Counted from the first letter of the stretch, positions 47,500 to 56,516 are shown. The stretch: DNA of 64,000 bases from Lysobacter antibioticus HS124 (GCF_000336385.2 NZ_HG424443.1:17863-81862); one strand, 5' to 3'. Notes: generated by a model from the sequence alone, not told the origin. Numbers and translations are program-made.

Positions 47500-47793
47500 A
47501 TGCGCTTCGTCATCGATTCCGACCATCCCTGCCTGCCGGGCCATTTCCCGGGCCGGCCGCTGGTGCCCGGCGTGGTGGTGCTGGAGCGGGTGATCGCAGC
47601 GATCGAGGCCGAGCACGGCCCGCTGCCGGGCCTGCGCCTGCCGCAGGTCAAGTTCGTGCAGCCCCTGTTGCCGCAGCAGAGCGCGCAGATCGAACTGGAC
47701 GCGCTGGGCGCGGGGCGCTGGCGGTTCCGGGTGATGCGCGAAGCCGAACTGATCGCCAGCGGCGAAGCCGTCGCCGACGGGGCCGGCGCATGA
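47500..47793 (+). CDS. Hotdog beta-hydroxyacyl-ACP dehydratase (FabA/FabZ-like)
   Basis: 97 residues. CLPGHFPGRPLVPGVVVLE is the dehydratase signature with catalytic His15 and Glu29. It removes water from the 3-hydroxyacyl intermediate during chain extension. The length is shorter than usual FabZ (about 140), like the ApeI-type members. ATG at 47500 gives the canonical N-terminus; its last bases overlap the acyltransferase start. Confidence 0.88.
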   Translation: MRFVIDSDHPCLPGHFPGRPLVPGVVVLERVIAAIEAEHGPLPGLRLPQVKFVQPLLPQQSAQIELDALGAGRWRFRVMREAELIASGEAVADGAGA

Positions 47794-48761
47794 GCGCGCA
47801 CTGGAAGCAGCGCCCCGAGGGCGGCGGCCGGTTCGCGTTCCGATTGATCGCGTTCGTCGCCCGACGCGGCGGGCGGGTCCTGGCGCGCCTGACCCTGTAT
47901 CCGATCGTGGCTTATTTCCTGGCCGTGCGCGGGCCGGAGCGGCGCGCCTCGCGCGCGTACCTGAGGCGTGTGCTCGACCGCCGGCCGGGCCTGCTCGACA
48001 TCGCCCGCCACATCCACACCTTCGCCGCGACCATCCTCGACCGGCTGTACCTGCTGGGTGGGCGCATGCAGCCGTTCGACATCCGGGTCAGCGGCCTGGA
48101 GGCGCTGGAACGGCATCTCGACCGCGGCCAGGGCCTGCTGCTGTTCGGTTCGCACCTGGGCAGCTTCGAAGCGTTGCGGGTGCTGTCGCGGCAGCGGCCC
48201 GGGCTGAAGCTGCGGGTGTTGCTCGACCGCGGCCACAACCCGGCCCTGACCGAACTGCTGGACACGCTCGACCCGCAGATCGCGAGCACCGTGATCGACG
48301 CCGGCCAGGACGGGCCTTCGATCGTGCTGGCGATCAAGCAGGCCACCGACGAAGGCGCGATCGTGGCTCTATTGGTCGATCGCGTCGGCCCGGGCGAGCC
48401 CAGCGTCGCCGTCTCTTTCCTCGGCGCCAGCGCGGCGTTCCCGAGCGCGCCGTGGCTGATCGCGGCCGCGCTCAAGGTGCCGGTGGTGCTGGCCTTCGGC
48501 CTGTACCGGGGCGGTCCGCGCTACGACCTGATATTCGAAGCGTTCAGCGACGGTGTGGCGATCGAGCGGCCTAACCGCCCGGCTATCCTGGCCGCGCTGA
48601 TCCAGCGCTATGCCGAGCGGCTGCAACTGCACACCCGCAGCGCGCCCTACAACTGGTTCAACTTCTACGATTTCTGGCATGCCGATGACGATCAAGCCCT
48701 GCCTGTGGACGCTGACGCTGCTGTGCGGCGCGGCGTCGCTGCACGCCGCTCCGGTTACTGA
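47790..48761 (+). CDS. LpxL/HtrB-like acyltransferase of aryl-polyene cluster
   Basis: 323 residues. One N-terminal hydrophobic segment is followed by the acyltransferase block GLLLFGSHLGSFEALRVL (His-x4-Glu-type motif), IVALLVDRVGPGEPSVAVSFLG and GAPFPSAPWLIA-like APSAPWLIAAALKVPV. It would join an acyl or aryl-polyene chain to a lipid head group at the inner membrane. Start overlaps the dehydratase stop by four bases. Its last 83 bases overlap the next gene, an unusually long overlap. Confidence 0.88.
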   Translation: MSAHWKQRPEGGGRFAFRLIAFVARRGGRVLARLTLYPIVAYFLAVRGPERRASRAYLRRVLDRRPGLLDIARHIHTFAATILDRLYLLGGRMQPFDIRVSGLEALERHLDRGQGLLLFGSHLGSFEALRVLSRQRPGLKLRVLLDRGHNPALTELLDTLDPQIASTVIDAGQDGPSIVLAIKQATDEGAIVALLVDRVGPGEPSVAVSFLGASAAFPSAPWLIAAALKVPVVLAFGLYRGGPRYDLIFEAFSDGVAIERPNRPAILAALIQRYAERLQLHTRSAPYNWFNFYDFWHADDDQALPVDADAAVRRGVAARRSGY

Positions 48762-49419
48762 GCCGGCCGCCGCGCAGTCCGCGCCCGCGGGCGCGGCGAC
48801 CGCCGTGCCGGGCGAAGCCGCAGCCGCCGATCCGGCCTGGATCTTGCCGCGCCTGGCGCAGCCGGTGCCGGCGCGCACCGATTTCGTCGAAGTGCGCGGC
48901 TCGGCCCTGCTGAAGGCGCCGCTGCGCCTGTCGGGCGAATACCGCCGGCCCGACGCGGCGACCCTGGTGCGGGAAGTGCGCGCGCCCTACGCGGAAACCA
49001 CCACCATCCGCGCCGGCGCCAAGCCGGGCCAGGGCGAGGTCAGCATCGTCCGCCCGAACAAGCCGGCCAAGCGCTTCTCGCTGGCGCGCGCGCCCGAGCT
49101 GGTCGCGTTGCAGGCTAGTTTCGGCGCCCTGCTCGGCGGCGATCGCGCCCTGCTCGAGCAGCATTACCGCCTGGCTGCGGAGGGCACGCGCCGGCAGTGG
49201 GCGATCAGCCTGACCCCGAAAGACGCCGGCTTGGCGGCGCGCGTACGCGAGATCGTCCTGCTCGGCCGCGACGACGAATTGCGTTGCATCGAAACCCGGC
49301 CCGCGCGCGGCAGCGAACAGCAACGCACCTTGTTGGCGAGCGCGGCGCGCGCCGCCGCCAACGTCGCCGACGCCAGCCAGCTCGCGGCGCTGTGCCGCGG
49401 CCACGGCGCGGCGCGTTGA
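48679..49419 (+). CDS. LolA-like outer-membrane carrier protein of aryl-polyene cluster
   Basis: 246 residues. The signal peptide (IKPCLWTLTLLCGAASLHAA) is followed by a LolA-like fold: FVEVRGSALLKAPLRLSGEYRRPDAATLVREV and SIVRPNKPAKRFSLARAPELVALQASFGALLGG resemble LolA/ApeF-type carriers. It probably ferries the finished pigment lipid across the periplasm. The start at 48679 (or 48685) lies 83 bases inside the acyltransferase gene; there is no later start that would keep the signal peptide. Confidence 0.82.
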   Translation: MPMTIKPCLWTLTLLCGAASLHAAPVTEPAAAQSAPAGAATAVPGEAAAADPAWILPRLAQPVPARTDFVEVRGSALLKAPLRLSGEYRRPDAATLVREVRAPYAETTTIRAGAKPGQGEVSIVRPNKPAKRFSLARAPELVALQASFGALLGGDRALLEQHYRLAAEGTRRQWAISLTPKDAGLAARVREIVLLGRDDELRCIETRPARGSEQQRTLLASAARAAANVADASQLAALCRGHGAAR

Positions 49420-51767
49420 TGACGCCCGCGCGCCGTATCGCGCTGGCCCTGCTGTGGCTGGCGGCGCTCGCCGTCGCCGGATGGGTGATCGGCCAGCGCC
49501 TGCAGCTCAGCGGCGACCTGCGCCGGTTCATGCCCACGGCGCAGACGCCGGCGCAGAAACTGCTGATCGACGAGCTCGGCGAAGGCCCGGGTTCGCGCTT
49601 GCTGCTATTGGCGATCGGCGGCGACGCGCCGCAGGCGCTGGCGGCGCAATCGCAGGCGCTGGGCCAGGCGTTGGCGGCGCAGGATGTGTTCAAGTTGGTC
49701 GCCAACGGTGCCGGGCAGGGCCTGGACGCCGTGCCCGAGCGCTTGCGTCCCTACCGCTATCTGTTGTCGCCGACGTTGGACGAGCAGACCTTCGACGCCG
49801 ACTACTTGCGCGAACAGCTCGATCAGCGCGTGCAGGACCTGGGCTCGCCCGCCGGCGAGCTGATCGAGCCCTTGCTGCCCGGCGATCCGACCCTGGAGAT
49901 GCTGCGCCTGGCCGAGGCCTGGCAGCCGGCGCAGGCGCCGCAGACCTTGCACGGGGTGTGGTTCGACCGCGCCGGCCGGCAGGCGCTGCTGGCGGTGGAA
50001 ACCCGCGCCGCCGGCTTCGACCCCACCGGCCAGCACAGCGCGATCGAGGCGATCCGCAGCGCATTCGCAAGCGCCCGCGGCGCCAGCCCGGCGCAACTGA
50101 CGATCAGCGGCCCGGGCGCGTTCTCGGTCGAGATCGGCGGCCGCACTCAGCGCGAGGCCAGCCTGATCGGGACCATCGACGGCATCGTCTTCGCCCTGCT
50201 GCTGTGGCTGGCCTACCGCAGCTGGAAAGTACCGCTGCTCGGCGGCCTGCCGCTGGCGACCGCCGGGCTGGCCGGCCTGGGCGCGGTGGCGGCGCTGTTC
50301 GACGGCGTGCACGGCATCACCGTCGCGTTCGGCTTCACCCTGATCGGCGTGGTCCAGGACTATCCGATCCATTTGTTCAGCCATCAGCGGCCCGGACTGT
50401 CGCCATGGGCCAGCGCGCGCAGCCTGTGGCCGACGCTCGGCACCGGCGTGGCCTCGACCTGCATCGCTTACCTGACCTTCTTCGTCTCCGGCGTCGACGG
50501 CCTGCAGCAGTTGGCGGTGTTCACCATCGTCGGCCTGGCGACCGCGGCGCTGGCCACGCGCTTCGTGCTGCCGGCGCTGATCGACCCGGCACCGCGCGAC
50601 GCCGCCGGCTCGCCCTGGCTGGCGCGGGCCTGGACGCGGCTGGCGCGCTGGCCGCGGATCGGCCTGGCCGGCAGCGCCTCGATCGCGGCGCTGGCGCTGG
50701 CGGCGATCGTGTTCGTGCCGGGGCCGTTCTGGCAGAACGACCTGGCCAAGCTGACCCCGGTGCCGGCCGACGCGCTGGCGCGCGACGCGCAGCTGCGCGA
50801 GGAACTCGGTGCGCCCGACGTGCGCTACGTGATCGCGATCGAACGCGGCGACGCCGAAGCCGCGCTGCAGGCGTCCGAAGCGCTGATGGCCGAGCTGCCG
50901 GCGCTGCGCCGGCGCGGCGCGATCGCCGGCTACGACCTCGCGGCGCGCTACCTGCCCAGCGCCAAGACCCAGCGCGAGCGCCAGCGTCGCCTGCCCGACG
51001 CCGCGGCGCTGCGCGGTGCGCTCGCCGCGGCGGTCGCCGACACGCCGTTCCGCAGCGATGCGTTCGGCGATTTTCTCGCCGACGTCGAGCGCGCCCGCGC
51101 GGCGCCGCCGCTGAGCGCGCGCGACCTCGCCGGTACGCCGTTGGCCGTCAGCGTCGACGGTCTGCTGCTGCAGCGCGCCGGCCATGCCACCGCGTTGGTG
51201 TCGCTGACCGGGCTGGCCGACCCGGCCGCGGTGGAGGCCGCCGCTCGCCGCCACGGCGGCCGACTGCTCGATCTCAAGCAGGCGTCCGAATCGTTGGTCG
51301 CCGACTACCGCGGCCGGGTGCTGATGGCGTTGGCGCTGGCCGCGGTGCTGTTGGCGGCGGCGGTGTGGATCGCGCTGCGCTCGCCACGGCGGGTGCTGCG
51401 GGTGCTGGCGCCGATGGCGTTGACCACGCTGTTGATCCTGGCCGTGCTGCGCCTGGCCGGGGTCGAGCTCAATCTGTTCCATCTGGTCTCGCTGATCCTC
51501 GCCGCCGGCCTGGGCCTGGACTACGCGCTGTTCTTCGATCACGCCGGCGACGACCGCGCCGAGCAATTGCGCACCCTGCATGCGGTGATCGTGTGCAGCC
51601 TGACCACGCTGCTGGTGTTCGCCCTGCTGGCGCTGTCGTCGATACCGGTGTTGCGCGCGATCGGCGTCACCGTCGCGCTGGGCGTGGCCGCGAACTTCGC
51701 GCTCGCGCTGTTGATCGTGCGCGCGCCGGCGGCGGCCGCGACGGAGGGCGCGCATGCGCACGCGTGA
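49419..51767 (+). CDS. MMPL/RND family exporter of aryl-polyene cluster
   Basis: 782 residues. Two repeated halves each contain one N-terminal helix, a periplasmic loop and five more helices; QREASLIGTIDGIVFALLLWLAYRS, ITVAFGFTLIGVVQDYPIHLFSHQ and LFHLVSLILAAGLGLDYALFFDH are typical of the MMPL branch. Such proteins export lipids or the aryl polyene from the inner membrane. The start ATG overlaps the preceding stop (TGATG), and the stop overlaps the next gene by 14 bases. Confidence 0.9.
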   Translation: MTPARRIALALLWLAALAVAGWVIGQRLQLSGDLRRFMPTAQTPAQKLLIDELGEGPGSRLLLLAIGGDAPQALAAQSQALGQALAAQDVFKLVANGAGQGLDAVPERLRPYRYLLSPTLDEQTFDADYLREQLDQRVQDLGSPAGELIEPLLPGDPTLEMLRLAEAWQPAQAPQTLHGVWFDRAGRQALLAVETRAAGFDPTGQHSAIEAIRSAFASARGASPAQLTISGPGAFSVEIGGRTQREASLIGTIDGIVFALLLWLAYRSWKVPLLGGLPLATAGLAGLGAVAALFDGVHGITVAFGFTLIGVVQDYPIHLFSHQRPGLSPWASARSLWPTLGTGVASTCIAYLTFFVSGVDGLQQLAVFTIVGLATAALATRFVLPALIDPAPRDAAGSPWLARAWTRLARWPRIGLAGSASIAALALAAIVFVPGPFWQNDLAKLTPVPADALARDAQLREELGAPDVRYVIAIERGDAEAALQASEALMAELPALRRRGAIAGYDLAARYLPSAKTQRERQRRLPDAAALRGALAAAVADTPFRSDAFGDFLADVERARAAPPLSARDLAGTPLAVSVDGLLLQRAGHATALVSLTGLADPAAVEAAARRHGGRLLDLKQASESLVADYRGRVLMALALAAVLLAAAVWIALRSPRRVLRVLAPMALTTLLILAVLRLAGVELNLFHLVSLILAAGLGLDYALFFDHAGDDRAEQLRTLHAVIVCSLTTLLVFALLALSSIPVLRAIGVTVALGVAANFALALLIVRAPAAAATEGAHAHA

Positions 51768-52185
51768 GGCCATCGCCGCGTTGATCCCGCACCAAGGATC
51801 GATGTGCCTGTGGGAAGAAGTGGCCGAATGGGACGAGGCTTCCATCGTCCTGCTCAGCCACGGCCACCGCGATCCCGCGCATCCGCTGCGCCGCGACGGT
51901 CGCCTGCACGCCGTGCATCTGTGCGAGTACGGCGCCCAAGCCATGGCCGTGCACGGCGGGCTGCTCGCCGTGCGAGCCGGCGGGGCGGCCAAGCCCGGCG
52001 TACTGGTGGCGCTGCGCGGCGTACGCTTGCATCGGGCGCGGATCGACGACCTGGCCGGCGCGCTGGAAGGGCGCGCGCGGCAACTCGCGGCCGGCGCCGA
52101 CAGTTGGCAGTACGAGTTCGAGATCGCGCACCAGGGCCGGCTCGTCGCCAGCGGCCGCGCCGCGGTGATGGCGCGCGGCGACTGA
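51754..52185 (+). CDS. Hotdog dehydratase/thioesterase-like protein (ApeP-type)
   Basis: 143 residues. IPHQGSMCLWEEVAEWDEASIVLLSHGHRDPAHPLR and LHAVHLCEYGAQAMAVHGGLLA match the second dehydratase-like hotdog protein of aryl-polyene clusters. The His at residue 13 and the Glu-Tyr pair in LCEYGAQ are candidate active-site residues. It overlaps the MMPL gene by 14 bases. Confidence 0.85.
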   Translation: MRTREAIAALIPHQGSMCLWEEVAEWDEASIVLLSHGHRDPAHPLRRDGRLHAVHLCEYGAQAMAVHGGLLAVRAGGAAKPGVLVALRGVRLHRARIDDLAGALEGRARQLAAGADSWQYEFEIAHQGRLVASGRAAVMARGD

Positions 52186-52262
52186 GCGCCGCACGCGAGG
52201 ACCGGTTCACGGCCGCGGCGCGGCCGCGTTTGCGTGGGTAACCTCGCCCCAGACGCGCGCCG

Positions 52263-52772
52263 ATGCCGTTCCAGTTTCACTTCGAAAACCCGCATGCGCT
52301 GCACGAGGACGGCCGGATCGGCCACGAGTTCCGCCTGCGCCTGGCGTTCGCGCACCGCGAGGGCGCGCGGCTGCACTGGATCGAGCGCAGCGACCGGCCT
52401 TACGACGAGGACATGCTGGCCGGCCGTTGGGTCGACATGCATGCGGTCGCCGGCGCGCGGCTGGCGACGTTCCTGCCGTGGCTGGAAACCTCGGCCGCGA
52501 GCGGCGCGGTGGAGCTGGACTTCGTCCATCGCGTCGGCCTGCGGCGCCGGCCGCTGGCGCAGCGTCGGCTGGAATGGTGGGTGCTGGCGTTGGACGGCCC
52601 GGACCCGGACGACCCCGACGATGAGGAGCGCGACTGGGCGCTGTGGTGCGGCGAGCAACGTCTGCAGTGCGACGGCGCCGGCATCGCGATCGCGCACGAT
52701 CTCGAGGAAGTCGAGCGTCGGCACGGTCGCGGCCGGCCGCCGTATCCGCCCGGGTTCGCGCCGCCGGATTGA
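52263..52772 (+). CDS. Protein of unknown function inside aryl-polyene cluster
   Basis: 169 residues, no signal peptide or membrane segment. The sequence is rich in Trp, Arg and acidic residues (RLEWWVLALDGPDPDDPDDEERDWALWC) and ends in a proline-rich tail. I do not recognise a family and do not recall it as a normal member of aryl-polyene clusters. It sits between the ApeP-like gene and the FabG-like gene in the same direction, with gaps of 77 and 150 bases, so it may be an insertion with its own function. Confidence 0.7.
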   Translation: MPFQFHFENPHALHEDGRIGHEFRLRLAFAHREGARLHWIERSDRPYDEDMLAGRWVDMHAVAGARLATFLPWLETSAASGAVELDFVHRVGLRRRPLAQRRLEWWVLALDGPDPDDPDDEERDWALWCGEQRLQCDGAGIAIAHDLEEVERRHGRGRPPYPPGFAPPD

Positions 52773-52922
52773 ATGCGTCGGAAACCGGAGGCGAGAAGCG
52801 AAGAACGAGCGTCGAGCGCAGCCGGCGATCCACGACGGGACTCGCCGCTGGCATCGTTGCGCTCGCTTCCCGTTCCGCCCGCATCCGGGGACAATCGGGC
52901 TTTGCCGATCGGAGCCGCCCGC

Positions 52923-53663
52923 ATGTCCCAGCCGCTTTCCGCGCCGCGCCGCGTCCTGGTCACCGGCGGCAGCGGCGATCTCGGCGGCGCGATCTGCCGT
53001 CGTCTGGCCGGCGCCGGCTGGCAGGTGATCGTGCACGCCAACGCCGGCCTGGAACGCGCCGAAGCGCTGGCCGCGCAGATCCGCGCCGGCGGGGGCGCGG
53101 CCGAGGCGGCGGCGTTCGACGTCGCCGACGGCGAGGCCGCGCGCGCGGCGCTGGAGCGTCTGCTCGAGGCCGGGCCGATCCAGGGCGTGGTCAACAACGC
53201 CGGCATCCACGACGACGCGCCGATGGCGGGCATGAGCGCGGCGCAATGGACGCGGGTGATCGACGTGTCCCTGCACGGTTTCTTCCACGTCACTCAGCCC
53301 TTGTTGCTGCCGATGGCGCGCACGCGCTGGGGACGCATCGTCAGCGTGTCGTCGGTCGCGGCGGTGCTCGGCAATCGCGGCCAGACCAACTACGCTGCGG
53401 CCAAGGCGGCGCTGCACGGCGCGTCGAAATCGCTGGCGCGCGAGATGGCCAGCCGCGGCATCACCGTCAACGTGGTCGCGCCGGGCGTGATCGAGGGGCG
53501 GATGGCGGCCGGGGCTTTTCCGCCCGAGGCGATCAAGCAGATGGTGCCGGCCGGCCGCGCCGGCCGCGCCGACGAGGTCGCCGCGCTGGTCGCGTTCCTG
53601 TGTTCGGACGATGCCGGTTACATCAACGGCCAGGTGATCGGCGTCAACGGCGGCATGGGCTGA
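52923..53663 (+). CDS. FabG-like 3-ketoacyl-ACP reductase of aryl-polyene cluster
   Basis: 246 residues of the classical short-chain dehydrogenase fold. NADPH motif VLVTGGSGDLGGAICRRL is near residue 11, VVNNAGI near 85, catalytic Ser in SVSSVAAV near 138, and YAAAK (Tyr and Lys) near 150. It reduces 3-ketoacyl-ACP intermediates of the polyene. I chose the start at 52923, which gives the normal length; the upstream frame from 52773 adds 50 residues with no homology. Confidence 0.93.
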   Translation: MSQPLSAPRRVLVTGGSGDLGGAICRRLAGAGWQVIVHANAGLERAEALAAQIRAGGGAAEAAAFDVADGEAARAALERLLEAGPIQGVVNNAGIHDDAPMAGMSAAQWTRVIDVSLHGFFHVTQPLLLPMARTRWGRIVSVSSVAAVLGNRGQTNYAAAKAALHGASKSLAREMASRGITVNVVAPGVIEGRMAAGAFPPEAIKQMVPAGRAGRADEVAALVAFLCSDDAGYINGQVIGVNGGMG

Positions 53664-53727
53664 GTCGCGAGCGGTGGGCGCGCCGCCGCCCGCGGCGGAC
53701 GGCGCGCGATCGCGTGGCCGCGACGGA

Positions 53728-54060
53728 TCAGAAGCCGGTTTGCCAGGTCACCGACAGATTGCTCAGGTACAAGGTGTAATCGCGGTTCGATGTGGTCGAG
53801 GGCGCGATGTAGTAGCCGGTTTTGTTCGGGTAGCCGGCCAAGCCGCCGGGGTAATGCGCGGCCGCGTTGTAGGTCTGGCCCTGGATCGGCGCCAGCGTGG
53901 CGCTGTCGGTCACTTGGTACTGGATCGCCCCGGCATCGGAGACCTTCACCGTCACCCGATAGGAAAGGTTGTTCTGCATCGGGATCGGGTCTTGGAACTT
54001 GTCGTTCGGATCGTAGCTGCGACCGAGGCTCTCCATTGAGACGCATGAATTCGGGACGGA
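53728..54060 (-). pseudogene. Fragment of an exported or carbohydrate-active protein
   Basis: The minus-strand frame of about 110 residues, SMESLGRSYDPNDKFQDPIP ... LSYRVTVKVSDAGAIQYQVT ... TGYYIAPSTTSNRDYTLYLSNLSVTWQTGF, has the alternating polar/hydrophobic beta pattern of a C-terminal domain of a secreted protein. Codon use is more AT-rich than in all neighbours and no good start codon or ribosome binding site precedes it; a GTG at 54150 only adds GC-rich unrelated sequence. It is best read as the 3' remnant of a lost gene. Parent family unknown. Confidence 0.45.
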
Positions 54061-54315
54061 TGCGTGGTTCCGCGCCGCTTGGCCTTGGACGAGCCGGACG
54101 GCGTGCGGCGCGGACGCGCGCGCATCAGACCATGCCGCGGACGCAGGCACGGTGACCGGCGTCGGAATGCGCGACGCGGCGCATCTGCCGGGCGCGTCGC
54201 AGGTGCGGCTGCGCCGGCCGTCGCCGGTCGGCGACCGCTCGCCGGGCCCTCACCCGGCGCTGCGCCGCGCGGCGTAGCATGGGCCGTCCGCCGCGCAATC
54301 CGCCGGGAGATCTCC

Positions 54316-54786
54316 ATGCCGCGCACCCTGCTTGTCGTCCTGTCCGCGCTTGTGCTGTCCGCCTGCGCCAGTTCCCATGTCCTGACCGGGCGGCCGCGGC
54401 CGCCGGTGCCGGTCTCGCAGGTGCGGGTGTACTTCGCGCCGCCGCCGGGCCGCTACGAGGAAATCGCCCTGTTGCAGAGCAATAGCGGCCCGTTCACCTA
54501 CGGCGAACAGAACAAGATGGACTCGGTGATCGGCAAGCTGCGCAACGAGGCCGCCAAGCTCGGCGCCAACGGGGTGCTGTTCCAGGGCACCGAAGACGGT
54601 TACGGCGGCGGCGGGGTCAGCGTCGGCGCCGGCGGCGGCCGCATCGGCGGGCGCAGCTACACCGGCGGCGGGGTCGGCATCGACATCAGCCCGCGGCAGA
54701 AATTCGCCCACGGCGTGGCGATCTACGTGCTGGATCCGCCGCCGCTCAGCGATCCGGGACCGCAAGGCCCGCCGCCGCGTCCCTGA
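54316..54786 (+). CDS. Lipoprotein of unknown function
   Basis: 156 residues. The lipobox LVVLSALVLSACASS gives a lipidated Cys at residue 17. The mature part has RYEEIALLQSNSGPFTYGEQNKMDSVIGKLRNEAAKLGANGVLFQGTEDG, resembling small outer-membrane lipoproteins with a helix-strand domain, and a glycine-rich stretch (GGGGVSVGAGGGRIGGRSYTGGGVG). GGGAGA is a plausible ribosome binding site. It stands alone between the two blocks of the pigment cluster, converging on the GT2 gene. Confidence 0.82.
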   Translation: MPRTLLVVLSALVLSACASSHVLTGRPRPPVPVSQVRVYFAPPPGRYEEIALLQSNSGPFTYGEQNKMDSVIGKLRNEAAKLGANGVLFQGTEDGYGGGGVSVGAGGGRIGGRSYTGGGVGIDISPRQKFAHGVAIYVLDPPPLSDPGPQGPPPRP

Positions 54787-54805
54787 GTCAGGCAGGCGCC
54801 GGGGA

Positions 54806-55690
54806 TCAGCGCAGGTGGGTCTGCGGCTTGGCCGGCGCGGAGGCGAATTCGCCGCTGGGATCGTCGATCAGCGGCGGATTGGCGCGGATGCTGCGGTACA
54901 TCGCCGGTACGCCGCCGCGGCGCAGGCACTGCAGCACGATGTGCGAAGTGATGCGGGTGAAGTCGCGCAGCGGCTTGAAATGGCTGGCGCGGAACTGCTC
55001 GTCCGAATCCTGGCTCCGGTAGCGCGATTCGATCGGCACCGAGACGCAGCGCGTGCCCAACTGCTGCGCCGCCGACATCAGGATCTGCGCCTCGAACACG
55101 AAGTCTTCGCCGGGCACCTCGCGCAAGGCCATGACTTCGGCCGGGTACAACCGCTGCCCGCTCTGGCTGTCGGCGATCTGGTAGCCGGTGCCCCAGGCCA
55201 CGCCCCAATCGCCGAAATTGTTGGCCAGCCGGCGGTAGGTCGGTTGCGCCGCGCGCTTGCGCAGGCGCGCGCCGATGACGATGTGGCCGGGATGGCGATT
55301 GGCGCTGTCGATCAGGCGCGCGATGTCGCTGGCCGAATGCTGGCCGTCACCGTCCATGGTGACCGCGGCCAGAAAGCCGCGGCGCAAGGCTTCGGCGAAA
55401 CCGTCGCGCAGGCTGGCGCCCTTGCCCTGGCGCTGGGCGTGGCGCAACACGGTCACCGGCAGATCGGCGATGCGCTCGCCGGTGCCGTCGTCGGAGCCGT
55501 CGTCGATCACGATCACGTGCGGGCACTGCGCCAGCGCGCCTTCCACGACCTCGCGGATGCGCAGGGCTTCGTTGAGCGCGGGAATCACCACGGCGACGTT
55601 GTTGCGGTCCAGCCGCGCGGCGCGCGGTCGGTCGGCGGTGTTGCCCGGGGCTGCTGCGTCGCGTCGCGGCGACCCGGCGAGATCAGTCAT
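54806..55690 (-). CDS. GT2 glycosyltransferase of aryl-polyene cluster
   Basis: 294 residues. VAVVIPALNEALRIREVVEGAL starts the GT-A domain and VIVIDDGSDDGTGERIADL and AVTMDGDGQHSASDI contain the metal-binding acidic residues; DTDSGQRLYP-like QIADSQSGQRLYP follows. It probably adds a sugar to the lipid to which the polyene is attached. Its ATG overlaps the stop of the chain-length-factor-like gene by eight bases, so it belongs to that transcript. Confidence 0.88.
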   Translation of the reverse strand: MTDLAGSPRRDAAAPGNTADRPRAARLDRNNVAVVIPALNEALRIREVVEGALAQCPHVIVIDDGSDDGTGERIADLPVTVLRHAQRQGKGASLRDGFAEALRRGFLAAVTMDGDGQHSASDIARLIDSANRHPGHIVIGARLRKRAAQPTYRRLANNFGDWGVAWGTGYQIADSQSGQRLYPAEVMALREVPGEDFVFEAQILMSAAQQLGTRCVSVPIESRYRSQDSDEQFRASHFKPLRDFTRITSHIVLQCLRRGGVPAMYRSIRANPPLIDDPSGEFASAPAKPQTHLR

Positions 55691-56516
55691 GGGCGAACTC
55701 CACCCGCAGAATCCGGCCGGCGCCCGCCGGCAGTGCGAGCCGATCATGGCCCGAGGCCAGGGCGTCGAACAAGGCCAACATCGGCGCGCCGGCGTTGCCG
55801 GTTTCGCGTCCAGACAGCTTGCCGCCGTTGGGCCAAGCGGGCTCGCCATCGGCGTCGTCCATCCACGCGGACAGGCGCGGCCCGTGCGCCGCGGACGACA
55901 CGTGCGCCAGCACCAGCGCGGCGCCCAGCAGGCCGCGGCTCGGCGCCACTTCCTGCAGCGGGCCGGTGGCTGCGCCGTCGTAGCCGACCAGCAGCACCGC
56001 TTCGTCGCCGGCGGCGAGTTGCGCCAGCGCTTCGATCAGGCCCTGGGCGAAGCTGGCTTCGAGCGCGCTGATCGCGGTCGCCGGGCGCATCGCGCCGGCG
56101 CCGATGGTCCAGTAGCCGGCGGCGGCGTTGTGCACCGAGTTGTGGAAGCGGGTCGGCGAGATCGTGCGCGGCTCGCGGGCAAGGGTGGCGCACATGTAGT
56201 CGGTGATGGCGATGTCGCCGTGGCTGGAGGCGAACACCGACGGCAGGCTGGCCGGATCGCGGCCGGCGTCCTGGCAGGCCGCTAGGGCCACTTCCAGCGC
56301 CACCGCGACCGTATCCGGCGCGCGCCGGCGCTCGTTCGGCGCCAGCAACTGCGGCGAGGGCCGGCTCGGCGCCGCTTCGGCGTCGCTGCCGTGGGCGACG
56401 AACTCGCGCGCCGCCGCCCACGAGGGCAGGCCGCGACTCCAGTAACCGATGCCTTCGACGATGGCGCTCAGGCCGGCGGACGCGCCGGTGCGGGGTTGCG
56501 TGACGGCGGAACTCAT
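55683..56516 (-). CDS. Beta-ketoacyl synthase-like protein (chain-length-factor type)
   Basis: 277 residues, shorter than a complete ketoacyl synthase. ALEVALAACQDAGRDPASLPSVFASSHGD and NSVHNAAAGYWTIGAGAMRPATAISALEASFAQGLIEAL match the N-terminal ketoacyl-synthase-2 family (PF13723-like) of aryl-polyene clusters. The usual active-site Cys of the nucleophilic elbow is not visible, so it probably acts as a partner of the synthase at 56513. Its start overlaps the stop of that gene by four bases. Confidence 0.85.
   Translation of the reverse strand: MSSAVTQPRTGASAGLSAIVEGIGYWSRGLPSWAAAREFVAHGSDAEAAPSRPSPQLLAPNERRRAPDTVAVALEVALAACQDAGRDPASLPSVFASSHGDIAITDYMCATLAREPRTISPTRFHNSVHNAAAGYWTIGAGAMRPATAISALEASFAQGLIEALAQLAAGDEAVLLVGYDGAATGPLQEVAPSRGLLGAALVLAHVSSAAHGPRLSAWMDDADGEPAWPNGGKLSGRETGNAGAPMLALFDALASGHDRLALPAGAGRILRVEFAHD

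Noticed and set aside
52773..52922. N-terminal extension of the FabG-like gene
   Set aside because: The extra 50 residues are charged and unlike the reductase family; the start at 52923 gives normal length.
49605..53417. Minus-strand open frame of 1270 codons
   Set aside because: It is the antisense shadow of the MMPL exporter, ApeP-like, unknown and FabG-like genes; composition is repetitive Arg/Gln/His with no domain.
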